From CAVYXA01 sp963846775 (lineage in GTDB: Bacteria; Verrucomicrobiota; Verrucomicrobiia; Chthoniobacterales; UBA10450): a stretch of 64,000 nt of DNA. Location of the stretch: positions 1,798,001-1,862,000 of the forward strand of contig CAWJXB010000006.1 in the NCBI GenBank assembly GCA_963846775.1. The letters are read 5' to 3'. A program made the translations under genes and the position numbers. Below the pieces are notes generated by a model that did no database searches, was not told the DNA's origin, and saw only the letters and a list, made by a program, of their open reading frames with translations. Shown in pieces: positions 51,811-60,643 of the stretch. Each line of letters begins with the position of its first letter. Within the stretch, counting starts at the first letter, position 1.

Positions 51811-53931
51811 GTGAGTGCGACGATCTACACCTGCCCCATGGACCCGGAGGTGGAACAGGCTTCGCCGGGATCATGTCCGAAATGCGGAATGTCCCTTGAG
51901 CCAAAAGGCGTCGTCCGTGCTGGCGATGAAAGCGAGAATGCCGAGTTAATCGACCTGACGCGCCGGTTTTGGATTGGTGTCGCGTTGACTTTGCCGGTGC
52001 TAATTCTGGCAATGGCTCACCTCTTTCCGGGGGCTACGCACTGGGCCGAGTCCGACTGGTCCCGCTGGATGCAATTTGCCCTGAGTACGCCTGTGGTCGT
52101 CTGGGCGGGAGAGCCTTTTTTCCAGCGGGGCTGGGAATCGTTGCGTCACCGTTCCCTCAACATGTTTACCCTGATCTCGATGGGGGTCGGCGTGGCTTAC
52201 GTTGACAGCGCGATCGTCATGGTCGCGCCCGGCGTGTTCCCGCCGTCATTTCAAGAACATGGCCGGGTCGGGATCTATTTTGAGGCGGCGGCGGTGATCA
52301 CCGTTTTAGTTTTGTTAGGCCAGGTCCTGGAATTGCGCGCCCGCAGGCGGACTGGAAGCGCCATCCGCGCCCTGCTCGATCTTGCGCCACAGAAAGCGAG
52401 ACTCGTTACCAGCGGCACCGAACGCGAGGTGATGCTGGATAACGTCCAACGTGGCGATCATTTGCGCGTCCGTCCGGGTGAGAAAGTCCCGGTTGATGGC
52501 AAAATTGTCGATGGGACAACGGCCGTGGACGAATCGATGATCACCGGTGAATCGATGCCGGTGGAGAAAAGACCCGGCGACCGCGTGACGGGTGGGACGG
52601 TGAATCAGACCGGCAGTTTTGTGATGGAAGCCGAGCGGATCGGAAGCGAGACGGTCCTGGCGCAGATCGTAGAGATGGTTGCGCAAGCGCAGCGAAGTCG
52701 CGCGCCGATTCAGGGTCTGGCCGACAAGGTGGCGGGCTGGTTTGTCCCGGCGGTGATTCTCATTGCCGTGATCACATTTGCCTGCTGGGCACTGCTCGGG
52801 CCGGAGCCGCGTTTTGCGTATGCCATCATTAATGCGGTCGCGGTGTTGATCATTGCCTGCCCATGCGCACTCGGTTTGGCCACACCGATGTCGATCATGG
52901 TGGGCGTAGGCCGCGGCGCGCAGGCGGGCGTGTTGATCAAACAGGCCGACGCCATCGAGCGCCTGGAGAAAGTGAACACGATCATCATCGACAAAACTGG
53001 AACGCTGACCGAAGGGAGGCCCCGCCTGACAACACTGATTGCCAGCAATGGTTTTACCGAGGAGGAAGTTCTCGCCGCCGCAGCCAGCCTCGAGCAACAA
53101 AGCGAGCATCCGCTTGCATCGGCCATCGTGGGCAGCGCGCACGAACGCGGCGTCAGACTCATCAAAGTCGCCAATTTTGAGTCGAAAACCGGCGGCGGTG
53201 TCAGTGGCGAGCTCCAGGGACACGCAGTTGTCGTGGGCAAATCGGAATTTCTTAAGACCGGCGGTGTTCGCGACCTTCCACGGTTGGAAAATTCCGCCGC
53301 TGAAATGCAAAAGGAGGGTCAAACCGCGGTCTTCGTCGGGATCGATGGCCGCGCCGCCGGAATCATCAGCGTGTCCGATCCAATAAGGCGGTCATCGTCG
53401 GAAGCGATTGCGCATCTGCATCGGTTCGGATTGAAAATTATCATGATGACAGGCGATAACGCGCGCACCGCCAAAGCCGTTGCCCGGCAACTGCGGATCG
53501 ATGAAGTCGAAGCCGGCGTTGAGCCGCAGCGCAAAAACCAGCGGGTCCGTCAGTTGCGCGAGCAAGGTCGCATCGTCGCGATGGCGGGCGACGGCATCAA
53601 CGATGCGCCCGCGTTGGCCGAGGCCGATGTCGGCATCGCGATGGGCACCGGCACGAACGTGGCGATGGAGAGCGCCGGCATTACTCTCATGCATGGCGAT
53701 CTGCGCGGGATCGAAAAAGCGATCCGGCTCAGCCGCGCCATGATGCGCAATATTCGGCAGAATCTTTTCTTCGCGTTCATTTACAATTTGGTAGGCATCC
53801 CGGTCGCCGCCGGCGTGCTCTACCCGGTTTTAGGTGTGCGGCTGAGCCCGATCATTGCCGGCGCCGCGATGAGCTTCAGTTCCATCTCGGTCATCGCCAA
53901 CGCGCTGCGATTGCGCGCACTCCAACTCTGA
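51811..53931 (+). CDS. Copper-type P1B ATPase
   Basis: About 706 residues from a GTG at 51811 (an in-frame TTG at 51763 is possible). N-terminal heavy-metal-binding zinc-ribbon-like motif YTCPMDPEVEQASPGSCPKCGM instead of the classic CxxC HMA domain. Then eight membrane segments with the CPC translocation motif (IIACPCALGLATP), phosphatase loop TGESMPVEK, phosphorylation site DKTGTLTEG, the SEHPLA motif and MAGDGINDAPALAEADVGIAMGTGT. It exports Cu(I), or a similar metal, into the periplasm. Transcribed after mobA with a 180-bp gap. No cueR/copY-like regulator is adjacent. Confidence 0.92.
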   Translation: MSATIYTCPMDPEVEQASPGSCPKCGMSLEPKGVVRAGDESENAELIDLTRRFWIGVALTLPVLILAMAHLFPGATHWAESDWSRWMQFALSTPVVVWAGEPFFQRGWESLRHRSLNMFTLISMGVGVAYVDSAIVMVAPGVFPPSFQEHGRVGIYFEAAAVITVLVLLGQVLELRARRRTGSAIRALLDLAPQKARLVTSGTEREVMLDNVQRGDHLRVRPGEKVPVDGKIVDGTTAVDESMITGESMPVEKRPGDRVTGGTVNQTGSFVMEAERIGSETVLAQIVEMVAQAQRSRAPIQGLADKVAGWFVPAVILIAVITFACWALLGPEPRFAYAIINAVAVLIIACPCALGLATPMSIMVGVGRGAQAGVLIKQADAIERLEKVNTIIIDKTGTLTEGRPRLTTLIASNGFTEEEVLAAAASLEQQSEHPLASAIVGSAHERGVRLIKVANFESKTGGGVSGELQGHAVVVGKSEFLKTGGVRDLPRLENSAAEMQKEGQTAVFVGIDGRAAGIISVSDPIRRSSSEAIAHLHRFGLKIIMMTGDNARTAKAVARQLRIDEVEAGVEPQRKNQRVRQLREQGRIVAMAGDGINDAPALAEADVGIAMGTGTNVAMESAGITLMHGDLRGIEKAIRLSRAMMRNIRQNLFFAFIYNLVGIPVAAGVLYPVLGVRLSPIIAGAAMSFSSISVIANALRLRALQL

Positions 53932-53962
53932 GCCTGCGCGGCCAGGTCTTGATTGGAATGTT

Positions 53963-54160
53963 CTACGCGCGGGCGGAAAGCTGCCAGAACCAGATGCTCA
54001 AGAATCCGGCGACGATCAGCGCTACCACGCTAACCCACATCGGAATAGTGGCGGCACCGACCATCACGTGGAGGTTCTTGATGAGTCGGATAATGTGACC
54101 GAGCGCGAAGATCGCGAATATGACGCTGGCGACGCGTAATCCAGTTACTTGTGAGCTCAT
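53963..54160 (-). CDS. Small two-span membrane protein
   Basis: 65 residues from an ATG at 54160 (MSSQVTGLRVAS); the frame is open further to 54226 but overlaps the preceding gene. Two hydrophobic segments: VASVIFAIFALGHIIRLI and IPMWVSVVALIVAGFLSIWFWQLS. Family not recognised. It probably belongs to one transcript with the membrane protein upstream. It is convergent with the copper ATPase. Confidence 0.6.
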   Translation of the reverse strand: MSSQVTGLRVASVIFAIFALGHIIRLIKNLHVMVGAATIPMWVSVVALIVAGFLSIWFWQLSARA

Positions 54161-54201
54161 GACGCGATCCTGGCGACCGGACGCCGTTCTGTCAGCAAAA
54201 A

Positions 54202-54720
54202 TCAACTCAACCGAATTCGCTTCCACGCCGCAGCCTGAAAAATCACTCCGATCGCCACGAGAACAATAAACAAGATGGTCGCGCCCGACGCCGGAATGAC
54301 CAAGACGCCGCTAATCAAGTAGGCGCCCACGAAGGAGGAGAGAACGATCAGCGCCCAATCGAACAACGCGAGGAGCAGAATCGCCCCGATAATCCCGCCG
54401 ATGACAAAGACCACCACGGAATAGTTAGCGTGTTGGACGAAGAAGGCGGCGGCGATGGCGGTGGCGAGTTTTCCGCCGGCCAGAAATCCGGCGATTCCAA
54501 TAGCCACTTTTTGGAGAAAGAGAGCGAGCAAAGCACCGATGAAACCGAGCACGAGAGCAAACGTAAATGCGAGAAAAGGCGACGGTTGATGAACAAAATA
54601 GGCCGCGACTTCAAAGCCGGCTGCGAATCCAATTGCGGCAACGCAGAGCCAAAAGAGTTTGCGCCCAAAGAAGAGAACGATCGCGCCGATGATGACGCTG
54701 AAGATGAGGGGCAAGTTCAT
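54202..54720 (-). CDS. Multi-span membrane protein (TMEM198/DUF4203-like)
   Basis: 172 residues, almost wholly hydrophobic, with seven or eight likely membrane segments and glycine/alanine-rich packing (LFFGRKLFWLCVAAIGFAAGFEVAAYFV, LVLGFIGALLALFLQKVAIGIAGFLAGG, VVVFVIGGIIGAILLLALFDWALIVLSSFVGAYLI). The pattern resembles the DUF4203/TMEM198 fold. No known function. The gap to glgC upstream holds repeated CAACGTTTAA words (about 54737-54770). Confidence 0.65.
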   Translation of the reverse strand: MNLPLIFSVIIGAIVLFFGRKLFWLCVAAIGFAAGFEVAAYFVHQPSPFLAFTFALVLGFIGALLALFLQKVAIGIAGFLAGGKLATAIAAAFFVQHANYSVVVFVIGGIIGAILLLALFDWALIVLSSFVGAYLISGVLVIPASGATILFIVLVAIGVIFQAAAWKRIRLS

Positions 54721-54828
54721 CGGAGTGAAGGCAAATGTTCAACGTTTAACCTTTAACGCTCAACGTTTAAATTTCCGGCGTGCTGCAAAAGAGTTGCCCG
54801 AAAGCAGCCAGGCTGAGTTAATACCCGT

Positions 54829-56193
54829 ATGCAGGCCGAGGATCGACAATCGCGTGAGTCGATGGCCGATCCGTTTCCGACGATGGCGACGCCGGCGCTG
54901 CCGCCGGGAACGACGCAACGCACTCTCGCGATCATCATGGGCGGCGGCGCGGGCACGCGATTGTTTCCCCTAACGAAAGATCGGGCCAAGCCGGCGGTCC
55001 CGTTAGGCGGAAAATATCGGCTGGTCGATATTCCGATCAGCAACTGCCTCAATTCCGGGATGCGCTCGATTTACGTACTGACGCAATTCAATACCATGTC
55101 GTTGCATCGACATATTCAAGCGAGTTACAAGTTCGATAATTTTTCGCGCAGTTTCGTCGATATTCTCGCCGCCCAGCAGACGCCTGAAGGATCGCAATGG
55201 TATCAGGGCACGGCGGACGCCGTTCGGCAAAACATGCGCTATTTTCTGGAGCAGCCGTATCAGTACTATCTCATTCTCAGCGGCGATCAGTTATATCGGA
55301 TGGATTTTCGTTCGTTACTCCATCAGCACATTCGCGCAGGCGCCGACATCACGCTGGCCACAAAACCAGTCCATCGACATCACGTTTCCGAATTCGGGAT
55401 CATGCAATGCGGCGTCGATCGAAAGATCACACGTTTTTTGGAAAAACCGACCGCCGAGGAGGAGATCAATGCCATGAAGATGAGCCCGGAATTGCTCGCG
55501 GCAGTGAACTCAAGTCCAGAGGAGGAGCTGTTCCAGGCTTCGATGGGCATTTACGTGTTTAATCGCGACGTATTGGTGCAATGTCTCGATAACGAGCTGG
55601 CTGATTTCGGGAAACACGTAATTCCGCACTCGATTCGGGATCGGCATGTCAGCGCCCATATTTTCAAAGGCTACTGGGAAGACATCGGCACCATCCGGGC
55701 GTTTTACGAAGCGAACCTCGACCTAACGGACATCGTGCCCGAATACAGTTTCTTCGAGCCCGATGCCCCGATCTACACCCACCCGCGTTTTTTGCCAGGG
55801 AGCAAAATTAACGGGGCAACACTGCGGCAAGCGATCATCTCTGATGGCTGCATCATCTCGGACGCACACTTGGAGCGGTGCGTCATTGGAATACGCAGTA
55901 TCATCCAGAGCGGCGCGACGATTCGCAACAGCATTATCATGGGCGCCGATTATTTTGAACTCGCTGGAGGCGACACCTCCAACCGCCGGTCCGGTTCGGA
56001 CCCGCCGATCGGCATTGGGCGCAATTGCGTGATCGATCGCGCGATCATCGACAAGAACGCGCGCATCGGCGAAGGCGTAGTTATTACACCGGAAGGCAAA
56101 TTGGAGAATCTCGACGCTGAAAATTACTCCATTCGGGACGGCATCGTGGTAGTACCGAAAAACGCAGTCATCCCTACCGGATTTTGGATTTAG
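54829..56193 (+). CDS. glgC: Glucose-1-phosphate adenylyltransferase
   Basis: 454 residues; makes ADP-glucose for glycogen synthesis. Seen: IIMGGGAGTRLFPLTKDRAKPAVPLGGKYRLVDIPISNC, SIYVLTQFN, QGTADAVRQN, LILSGDQLYRMDF, YWEDIGTIRAFYEANL and a C-terminal beta-helix (FLPGSKINGATLRQAIISDGC). The text is closer to plant and cyanobacterial enzymes than to E. coli GlgC. About 30 extra residues precede the core, and a later ATG (54862 or 54883) could be the start. No other glg gene is adjacent. Confidence 0.94.
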   Translation: MQAEDRQSRESMADPFPTMATPALPPGTTQRTLAIIMGGGAGTRLFPLTKDRAKPAVPLGGKYRLVDIPISNCLNSGMRSIYVLTQFNTMSLHRHIQASYKFDNFSRSFVDILAAQQTPEGSQWYQGTADAVRQNMRYFLEQPYQYYLILSGDQLYRMDFRSLLHQHIRAGADITLATKPVHRHHVSEFGIMQCGVDRKITRFLEKPTAEEEINAMKMSPELLAAVNSSPEEELFQASMGIYVFNRDVLVQCLDNELADFGKHVIPHSIRDRHVSAHIFKGYWEDIGTIRAFYEANLDLTDIVPEYSFFEPDAPIYTHPRFLPGSKINGATLRQAIISDGCIISDAHLERCVIGIRSIIQSGATIRNSIIMGADYFELAGGDTSNRRSGSDPPIGIGRNCVIDRAIIDKNARIGEGVVITPEGKLENLDAENYSIRDGIVVVPKNAVIPTGFWI

Positions 56194-56217
56194 CGTTCGC
56201 GCCTGACGGACTGCGTG

Positions 56218-56442
56218 CTAACGACGATCGCTTCCGCTTTGACCCGCCACCGGGCCGAGCTCCGCGCCTGCTTCCCATGTCTCCTGCTTATTCCAGGGGA
56301 TAGTGGATTCTTGTTTGGCATCGGGATCATCCACCAGACGTGCCGTTTGCTTCTGCGTAGCGCAGGAACTGAGCATGATTCCGACCCCGACTATCAATCC
56401 TGCACAAACCTTCTTTGCCAAATCAGGAACTCGAGCCGCCAT
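56218..56442 (-). CDS. Small putative lipoprotein
   Basis: 74 residues from an ATG at 56442 (MAARVPDLAKK). Hydrophobic signal GLIVGVGIMLSSC with a lipobox-like LSSC; the mature part is short and polar (ATQKQTARLVDDPDAKQESTIPWNKQETWEAG). It overlaps the end of the upstream coiled-coil gene by 20 bp, so the two are coupled. Function unknown. Confidence 0.6.
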   Translation of the reverse strand: MAARVPDLAKKVCAGLIVGVGIMLSSCATQKQTARLVDDPDAKQESTIPWNKQETWEAGAELGPVAGQSGSDRR

Positions 56443-57227
56443 AGATGACAATGTCTCCCCGTTGAAGTTGAACACCACGTGCCAGACTGCCGGTGATTAT
56501 ATCGCCGATGGAAGTGGCCGGTTCAACTGAAGAAATCCGGATTTTGCCAATCAGTGCGCCGTCGCGGACGACTAGCATTTCGGTGTTGGGCTCGACGCCG
56601 TGGCGACCGCCGAGGTCCAGGACAACGAAATTGTAGGCATGGTTCACGGCCAAAATCATGCCGCGCACGCCCGGCCTGGCGCTGGCTGTGACACGGCGTT
56701 TCCGTTCGTCTTCCAGTTGGCCTACACGCTCTTGCATGGTTCGAAGTTTGCCGGACAAAAATTCCTTTTCCCGCTCCGCGCTCTCGAGCGAGCGGCGAAG
56801 CTCATCCATTTGTGCGTCCGCCTCCGCGCCCGTCGGAACGCCTGGCATTTCGAAGACCGGTTTTCCTCCGAACTCCTCGAGGTTCTTCCCTAACGACGCC
56901 ATTTCGGCTTCGGTCGTGTCCATTTTGGCCTGCAAATCGGCTTTCTCTTTTCGCGCTTGGACGAGATCGGCTTCGGCTTTGGCCGCCTTGCTTTCAGCTT
57001 CGCGGATCTTCTGGTTGGCCTCGGCTGGGGACGCTTCGCGCACCTTGAGATTCTTTTCCGGGGACGATCAGTCGAACCTCGGCCGCTTTCTGTTGCCTCG
57101 TCGCGCTCGACATCGCGTCGTGCCAGCCCTTGATCTTGAAATTGTTCAGGAGACCAAAAAAGGCCGCGAGCGCCAGGAGCAAAAAAGAAGTGGCGATCAG
57201 ATTTCTTGGAGCCGGGACGAGACTCAT
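56423..57227 (-). CDS. Membrane-anchored coiled-coil protein, one frameshift
   Basis: About 267 residues once the frame is repaired. N-terminal membrane anchor (MSLVPAPRNLIATSFLLLALAAFFGLL, frame from 57227), a long coiled coil rich in Glu, Ala, Lys and Gln (EANQKIREAESKAAKAEADLVQ... QERVGQLEDERKRR) and a small beta-rich C-terminal domain (GVRGMILAVNHAYNFVVLDLGGRHGVEPNTEMLVVRDGALIGKIRISSV) resembling the beta domains of MreC-like envelope proteins. The frame shifts at the GGGG run at 57060-57063: the first frame ends LIVPGKES..., the second continues EKNLKVREASPAEAN. Removing one G joins them. Followed by a small lipoprotein gene. Confidence 0.7.
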
Positions 57228-57354
57228 GGTGTGGCAGCCTTAGCGCCGCAGTTGTAACTCGGGTTAGCCTTTCGATGCAATCGGATTTTCCGGTCGTGCA
57301 GGCATTACGAAATCCAATTGCGCCTGTCTCCGTTTTGTCTTATACAAGGCGCCG

Positions 57355-57492
57355 ATGGGCCAACAACACCGAGTCCGAACCAAGCGCAAAAGCCGGAAAG
57401 CTTACCTGAAACGCAAGCGCAAAGCGCTTCGGGCGAGCCGGCGGGAACAGACCAAGTCGCGGTCCAAAAAGCAGACGCCGGTGACGCAATAA
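57355..57492 (+). CDS. 45-residue Arg/Lys-rich protein
   Basis: MGQQHRVRTKRKSRKAYLKR followed by 25 more residues ending KKQTPVTQ. About 45 % of residues are Arg or Lys, as in ribosomal or nucleic-acid-binding peptides. From memory, similar MGQxHRV...KRKxRKAYLxRK peptides occur in Verrucomicrobiota, but this could not be checked. Its stop is 8 bp before the NYN gene, suggesting one transcript. It may bind RNA (inference). Confidence 0.65.
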   Translation: MGQQHRVRTKRKSRKAYLKRKRKALRASRREQTKSRSKKQTPVTQ

Positions 57493-57500
57493 GCGCAACG

Positions 57501-57914
57501 ATGCCGGCGGGACGGTATTTGATCGTCGATGGGCACAGCGTGATTTTTGCCTGGCCGGAGTTGATGAAGTTGCATCGGCGCCGCTCAGCGGCGGCACGGG
57601 AGAGATTGATCCAGTGCCTACGCGACTATCAGGATTGGACCGGTGTGCGCGTCGTCGTTGTTTTCGACGGGAAAGGGTCGACAGTCAGCAACTCGGCGGA
57701 TCCTGGCGACATCCAGATTTTTTATTCCGCACGAGGGCAAACTGCTGATTCCATTGTCGAGCGGCTGGCCAGCAAATACGCCTCGCAGTTCGACGTCACT
57801 GTCGCAACTTCCGACGCGCTCGAGCGCGAAACCGCGACCGCGTCTGGCGCGGAAACCATTTCAGCGGAGATGCTCCGCTCTCTGATCGGGGAGCTCCGCG
57901 ATCAACAGCGATAG
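57501..57914 (+). CDS. NYN-domain (YacP-like) protein
   Basis: 137 residues from the ATG at 57501 (MPAGRYLIVDGHSVIFAW); the frame is open further upstream but there overlaps the small basic gene. Seen: LIVDGHSVIF (first acidic PIN/NYN residue), VVVVFDGKGS and VTVATSDALERETATASGAETISAEML. This is the YacP/Rae1-type NYN ribonuclease fold; Bacillus Rae1 cuts mRNA in the ribosomal A site. Its pairing with a ribosomal-protein-like basic peptide fits an RNA role (inference). Confidence 0.85.
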   Translation: MPAGRYLIVDGHSVIFAWPELMKLHRRRSAAARERLIQCLRDYQDWTGVRVVVVFDGKGSTVSNSADPGDIQIFYSARGQTADSIVERLASKYASQFDVTVATSDALERETATASGAETISAEMLRSLIGELRDQQR

Positions 57915-57978
57915 CTTTGGCGCGCACGGGACATGTGCGCGCTCGCCGTATCGCCGCACTTCTAAAGGTCGGCTCACT

Positions 57979-58407
57979 TTATGCCGCGCCTACAAGGGCG
58001 GGTTCCTGGCGGCTGCGCAACTGGCAGGTCGTGAGCACGCGTGAGAGGACACAGTAGAGCTGCTCGATCGGGAGGTTCTTACTGACGTATCCGTTTGCGC
58101 CGGCACGCAACGCGGCGTGCATCTGCTCTTCATCGTAACCGACGCCGGTGAAGACCACAATCGGCAGTTGGGCGTTGATCTCACGGATGAAGGAGATAAG
58201 CGAAATGCCATCTACTTTTGGCATCTTGAGGTCGACAACCGCCACGTCGCAGTCGTGATGCGAGAGCCAGTTCGCGGTCTGGAATCCATCAGTGAGCGCC
58301 TCGCAGGTGTGCCCTTTTTGGCGGAGGTAAGTCACGAGGAACCGGGCGATGGCGGGATCGTCATCGATGATGAGGAACTGGGCAAAATCGCGGGTTGGAG
58401 CTTTCAT
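57979..58407 (-). CDS. Stand-alone response regulator receiver protein
   Basis: 142 residues from the ATG at 58407 (MKAPTRDFAQFLIIDDDPAIA). CheY-like receiver only: acidic pair IIDDD, phosphoacceptor in VAVVDLKMPKVDGI, TG in VVFTGVGY and lysine in YVSKNLPIEQL. No output domain, so it acts through protein contacts or as a phosphorelay step. Two histidine kinases lie a few kb upstream on the same strand, but not adjacent; a partnership is only possible. Confidence 0.9.
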   Translation of the reverse strand: MKAPTRDFAQFLIIDDDPAIARFLVTYLRQKGHTCEALTDGFQTANWLSHHDCDVAVVDLKMPKVDGISLISFIREINAQLPIVVFTGVGYDEEQMHAALRAGANGYVSKNLPIEQLYCVLSRVLTTCQLRSRQEPALVGAA

Positions 58408-58485
58408 CTTATAATTTCCATAAAGCACTAACCTTGCCAACGGCATGGGCCAAGAGGCTAGAAAGGTGAAGCTTTATTGAACAAG

Positions 58486-58546
58486 GAGCGACGGCTTCCC
58501 TGCCGTGGCGTAAGAGATTAGCGGCCGCCCAAGCCGCCGTTCCCTT
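58486..58546. repeat. GACGGCTTCCC / GGCGGCCGCCC / AAGCCGCCGTTCCC inverted repeat
   Basis: GAGCGACGGCTTCCCTGCCG at one end and CCCAAGCCGCCGTTCCC at the other, partly mirrored around GCGGCCGC. Related to 38944-38996. In the gap between lpxD and the response regulator. Confidence 0.6.
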
Positions 58547-58595
58547 AATAGATCGGAACCCTTCGACGTTTCAAAGTTTTAGTGCTTCAAGATGA

Positions 58596-59609
58596 CTACA
58601 GCCCCAGCTTTTCCTCAATCTTTTTGAGCCGCTCAAAGAAATCGCCGAGGCGCCGGACCCAAGCGATCTGCGTTTTTGCTTCATCCAGTGGCACGGACGG
58701 CGTGGACCACCAAATGCCGCCCTTGAGATTCTTGGACACCCCGGTTTGCGCGCCGATCATCGTGCCATCGGCGATCTCGATGTGCCCAATAATTCCAGCC
58801 TGGCCGCCGATCATCACGCGCTCCCCGATGCGCACGCTCCCTGCCACGCCGACCTGCGCTGCCAGCACTGAGTTTCTCCCGACGACGACATTGTGTGCAA
58901 TCTGAACCAGATTGTCGATCTTGGCCCCTTGTTGGATCCAGGTTCGCCCAAAACGCGCACGATCGATCGTGGTGTTGGCGCCGATCTCCACGTCATCGTC
59001 GATCTGGACAATGCCGAGCTGAGGCACTTTTTTTTGCTGGCCCTGCTCAATCTCGAAACCGAATCCGTCAGCACCGATGACTGCGCCACTATGAATAATT
59101 ACCCGCGCACCGACGCGAGAACGCTCGCGCACGGTGACCCGCGGATAGAGCAGGCAATCGGCGCCGATGATTGTCTCATGGCCGACGTATGTGCCCGCGC
59201 CAATCACCGTGCCGTCGCCTATCTCTGCGTGCGGCTCAATCACCGCCCAAGGCTGGATCGACACATCTCTCCCAAGCTTGGCGCTAGGATCGACAATCGC
59301 CGTCGGATGAACCCCGGGTGCAAACTGGATCGGCCGCGGAGCAAACTTTTGCACGATCTGCTCGAACGCCTTAGTCGGATTCGCCACGCGGATTTGCGAA
59401 GGAACGATCTTGTCCGTGAAATCCGCCGGGACAAAAGCCGCGGAAGCGCGCGTTTTGCGGAACGCGGCGAGATAACGCGGGTTTCCGTAAAACGTGATCT
59501 CGTCCGGCATGGCCTCAGCCAGCGAAGCCGCGCCGGTGATTTCCTGAGCGGGGTCGCCATCCAGCTCACCGCCGGACAGTGCAGCTAATTGCTGAAGAGT
59601 GAAAGTCAC
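58596..59609 (-). CDS. lpxD: UDP-3-O-acylglucosamine N-acyltransferase
   Basis: 337 residues from a GTG at 59609 with AGGA six bases upstream; the frame opens at 59642 but those codons are palindromic-repeat DNA. Third step of lipid A synthesis. Seen: an N-terminal uridine-binding domain (LAALSGGELDGDPAQEITGAASLAEA), then a left-handed beta-helix of hexapeptides (ADGFGFEIEQGQQKKVPQLG with the conserved region, IGANTTIDRARFG, NLVQIAHNVVVG with the catalytic histidine) and a short helical tail. Seen downstream of an aldolase gene on the same strand, 71 bp apart. Confidence 0.93.
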   Translation of the reverse strand: MTFTLQQLAALSGGELDGDPAQEITGAASLAEAMPDEITFYGNPRYLAAFRKTRASAAFVPADFTDKIVPSQIRVANPTKAFEQIVQKFAPRPIQFAPGVHPTAIVDPSAKLGRDVSIQPWAVIEPHAEIGDGTVIGAGTYVGHETIIGADCLLYPRVTVRERSRVGARVIIHSGAVIGADGFGFEIEQGQQKKVPQLGIVQIDDDVEIGANTTIDRARFGRTWIQQGAKIDNLVQIAHNVVVGRNSVLAAQVGVAGSVRIGERVMIGGQAGIIGHIEIADGTMIGAQTGVSKNLKGGIWWSTPSVPLDEAKTQIAWVRRLGDFFERLKKIEEKLGL

Positions 59610-59615
59610 TTTTCC

Positions 59616-59685
59616 TGTAGCGGCGCTGTGTGAGCATCGCATTTTTCCTCGTAATTCCGAGCGACGGTCATAGACCGCCGCTACA
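59616..59685. repeat. TGTAGCGGCG-family palindrome forming a gene end (copy 5)
   Basis: TGTAGCGGCGCTGTGTGAGCATCGC ... GAGCGACGGTCATAGACCGCCGCTACA. It fills the gap between the aldolase and lpxD, and its outer TAG is the stop codon of the aldolase gene. Confidence 0.85.
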
Positions 59686-60643
59686 AATTGGATCGCACAG
59701 TATCGAGCTGTCCCGCCGAGCCGAGCTTCCCATTCTTGTGCGCGATGAAATTGGCGTATTCCTGGACAAAGATTTTGCCCGGATCACGGAAATCGAATTT
59801 CTCGGGATGATCACGGAAAAATTCGCGATGAACCCGCGTCCAAACGAGTCGACCATCGGTGTCGATGTTGACCTTGGTCACACCGAGCTTCGCGGCCGGC
59901 AAATATTCCTCTTCATTTACCCCGCGCGCAGAGGGATCGAGTTTCCCGCCCGCCGCATTGATCCGCTCGACTTCCGATTTTGGCACGCTCGATGAACCGT
60001 GCATCACGATCGGCGTCGGTCGCAGCCCGGCGGCTTTTACTTTGTCGCGAATCCCTTCGATGACATCGAAGTGTAACGACTGCGTTCCTTTAAACTTGTA
60101 AGCGCCATGGCTTGTGCCGATCGCAGCGGCTAACGAGTCGCACTTGGTCTGCTTGATAAACTCGACGGCTTCATCCGGGTTCGTCAGGCAAGCGTGTTTT
60201 TCGTCCACGCTAATATCTTCCTCCACCCCACCGAGCATGCCGAGCTCGGCCTCGACGCTGATTCCTTTCGCATGCGCACGATCGATCACGCGTTTCGTGA
60301 TCGCGACATTTTTCTCAAACGGCTCGTGGCTGGCATCGATCATGACCGAGCTGTAAAACCCGGAGTCGATGCAGTCGTAGCACGTCTCTTCGTCACCATG
60401 ATCAAGGTGCACCGCGAAAATGGCTTCGGGGAAAATTCCTTCCGCCGCGCGAATGATCGCCTCGAGCATGCGTTTGTCCGCATATTTGCGTGCGCCTTTC
60501 GAAAGCTGAATGATAAACGGCGCTTTGCTTTGCACATTGCCGCGGAACAAACCAAGGCATTGTTCTATGTTGTTAATGTTATAGGCGCCAACGGCGAACT
60601 TGCCGTAGGCGACTTGGTAGAGTTGAGCCGTCGTGACGATCAT
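59681..60643 (-). CDS. fba: Class II fructose-bisphosphate aldolase
   Basis: 320 residues. Zinc-dependent aldol cleavage of fructose-1,6-bisphosphate in glycolysis/gluconeogenesis. Seen: VGAYNINNIEQCLGLFRG, the zinc-binding AVHLDHGDEETCYDCIDSGFYSSVMIDASH, SVEAELGMLGGVED-like EAELGMLGGVEEDISVD, AAAIGTSHGAYKF, IVMHGSSSVP and KVNIDTDGRLVWT. The C-terminus is cut by the stop codon in the adjacent palindromic repeat, which may have trimmed or replaced a few residues. Confidence 0.95.
   Translation of the reverse strand: MIVTTAQLYQVAYGKFAVGAYNINNIEQCLGLFRGNVQSKAPFIIQLSKGARKYADKRMLEAIIRAAEGIFPEAIFAVHLDHGDEETCYDCIDSGFYSSVMIDASHEPFEKNVAITKRVIDRAHAKGISVEAELGMLGGVEEDISVDEKHACLTNPDEAVEFIKQTKCDSLAAAIGTSHGAYKFKGTQSLHFDVIEGIRDKVKAAGLRPTPIVMHGSSSVPKSEVERINAAGGKLDPSARGVNEEEYLPAAKLGVTKVNIDTDGRLVWTRVHREFFRDHPEKFDFRDPGKIFVQEYANFIAHKNGKLGSAGQLDTVRSNL

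Noticed and set aside
2466..56193. A trehalose/glycogen operon joining treY, the GH15 gene and glgC
   Set aside because: The genes are tens of kilobases apart, on different strands, each with unrelated neighbours.
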